Origin: Viscum album
Lineage: Eukaryota > Streptophyta > Magnoliopsida > Santalales > Viscaceae
Length of the DNA: 64,000 bases
Assembly (NCBI GenBank): GCA_963277665.1
Contig: OY728122.1
Coordinates: 1,980,228,883 to 1,980,292,882, forward strand
Reading direction: 5' to 3'
The notes under the pieces are model-generated. The model saw only the letters and a program-made list of their open reading frames with translations, was not told the origin of the DNA and did not search any database. Position 1 is the first letter of the stretch; each line of letters begins with the position of its first letter. This document shows, piece after piece, positions 62,045-64,000 of this stretch. The translations under genes and the position numbers were made by a program.

Positions 62045-64000
62045 TGTTTGAGCCTAATTAAAAACAATAATATCAACAACATTTAGTGACATATAAATTA
62101 TATTAATAGAATAAAAAAATAATGGTAATGTACTTATACAACTATGTGAAACTATATGAAATATCCTACCCAGATATAGTTAAACTATATGGTGAAGTAC
62201 AATCACATAATCCTTAACATTCAAATCGAACTTAGTGGGATTTTATTCGTCTTTCAATATGATAAAAAAATTTATCCGTGTGGTCCAATACCAATAGTAT
62301 CTCCATATAATGTACCCATTGGTAGGTGGTACATGTTCAGTTTGGACACCATCTATCCCCTATAACTATATTCCCCATAAACCAATTATTATTGGACATA
62401 TTTTTGAATAAACTATTCTCATGATTGTGAATACTAATTAAATAAATATATACTATCTATTATAAAAATACTAAAATACCATATTTATTACAATCTATAA
62501 CACTCTTTATCATTAGGTGATATTACCAAACGAAACATATACTCAATTTTTAGTAGGGGAATCTTATACAGTGAGATTATCATACCTATTCTCATCTAGT
62601 TATTAAAAAATAGGTCATACTACAAATGGGTTATCTTATGTTCGTACCACACCAAGAATTACTATTAATCTTAGATAAAAAATCCACTATATTTTAGTTT
62701 TAACTATTTATGAGAGGTCCTTGATACATGAAATTAAATATAACCACAATGGTATACATTAAATGACATGAACTAAAATTGTATTATGTGTCCCCTTAGG
62801 TGTCACTAAAATACGATGGGTTTGATTCCCAGTTAAGGTTTATCATGGAATCCCTCTTGACATGACTTATCAAAACTCCACCACACATACCAAAATCATG
62901 GATGGGTATAAACCATTTTGTAAAAAATAGTGTGCAATTAAAATATAACATGACTATGTAATAGAGGATATATTTAGAACCTATGATATATTTATGATCA
63001 AATAAATACATGATTTTTATAAAATCAATAACATAGTGGTAAACAGTATCCCATTGAGTCTTGGGAAGGATTCAAAAAAGTTTCATAAATCTATAATGGA
63101 GTCCTATAGTAGGAAATAATTTTCCACTAAAAATGTTGTGGATGTGCCTAATGTTCAATCATATTGACTAATGAACCACTCCTAGTATAATTAGTAATGG
63201 CCTAGTGACAACATTAAATTGGTAGGAATATTTTTTTTAAATAAAAAAAACTATTAAATTATGTTTTATAAGATGAATGGTTGATGTGAAACCATTTAAC
63301 AACAAAATTTTTCAGTTATATCAAGCTCCGAGTATTAAATTTCTCATGAAAAAAAGGTCAAGAAAAGTGGGGCCTTAGAAAAAATGCTGAACCTAATGTG
63401 AATATTTTACCATATAAAATGATTAATTGATAATGGATTACATATTATTATACATTTATGGGTATCTTGTTATTTGTATTGGATCTATTTGGGACTCTAT
63501 AGACTTTATAGAACCCCTGTGAGAGTTATCACCAATCAAATACAATGGAAAGTTCTATATTTTCATCATCACGTTCTATGAGGTAAAGTTGGAGTAGTAG
63601 ATGTTGTGGAATATTTCAAGAAACATTTCAATAGTAGGGTTATCCTTATTTCCCCTAGTCACTGTAATGTTTTTAACATTGAATAAAAAATAATATTGTC
63701 TCCAATATCATCAGACAATGGGTAGATTAGGGAGTACTCTCTCAATTTATATATCCCAAAACTAGAGGTACCTCATGAAATCCTTAAGGAGATAAATCCT
63801 TTCCAGTTATCCTATTGATGAAAGGTCATGGATAATCATGTGCATTCTATAGCCATGTCTAACACATTTAGTAGTCTTTACCTAGAGGGTGATGGTTTCT
63901 ATCCCCCTTAGCTAATGGAGATTAGGGGGGGGGGTATAATCAAAATCACCACTACTCTCCATGATAAATTTAGGAGGGATCTTGATATAATATATTACAT
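62045..64000. other. Unassigned AT-rich right flank
   Basis: No retrotransposon domain, RNA gene or plausible gene seen. The - strand open run at 62796-63011 is isolated. A run of G (AGGGGGGGGGG) lies at 63926-63936. It is probably an older decayed element, since a few stretches (63480-63700) can be read for 20-30 codons, but I cannot assign a family. Confidence 0.35.

Overview
This window is plant-type intergenic DNA made almost entirely of decayed LTR retrotransposons. I found no host protein gene, rRNA, tRNA or CRISPR array. The plant assignment rests on primer-binding sites that resemble the initiator-Met tRNA complement, gypsy elements with a Tekay/Del-like chromodomain C-terminus and LTRs of 2.6-3.8 kb, and a copia element of SIRE/Maximus type with a long region after pol. 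Very AT-rich, stop-riddled remnants stacked by nested insertion suggest heterochromatin of a large plant genome. I cannot name the species.

Layout. (1) Positions 1-14561: element A, a Ty3/gypsy tandem on the + strand (pol remnant, LTR, gag, pol, LTR) in which two internal regions share the middle LTR. (2) 14562-15718: unassigned flank. (3) 15719-62044: gypsy element G on the - strand. Its 3' LTR is 15719-19560, pol/gag 19577-24069, and its leader, primer-binding site and 5' LTR were pushed to 58110-62044. (4) 24070-58109: a SIRE-like copia element on the + strand inserted in the 5' end of G. It has LTRs of about 1.74 kb, gag-pol, an 18-bp in-frame minisatellite and a long post-pol region. (5) 32946-54853: element C, a GC-richer, gag-only gypsy element on the - strand inserted in the copia post-pol region, with a perfect 5-bp target duplication (atata). 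(6) 40683-54450: element B, a Tekay-like gypsy element on the + strand inserted in the 5' LTR of C, with target duplication ggttg. (7) Inside B, a 3.4-kb tract (half an LTR, gag and protease) has been copied into the middle of B's 3' LTR. (8) 62045-64000: unassigned flank.

The order of events follows directly: G, then copia, then C, then B, then the duplication within B. All coding regions are broken by stops and frameshifts, and several have lost catalytic residues, so nothing here looks able to move by itself. The items most worth a second look are the B duplication (apparent repair with copied synthesis and a 4-base microhomology junction), a roughly 90-codon open frame with its own TATA-like box in both long B LTRs, the 18-bp hexapeptide minisatellite, and the array of TACACG-N-CGTGTA-like palindromes in the U3 of C.
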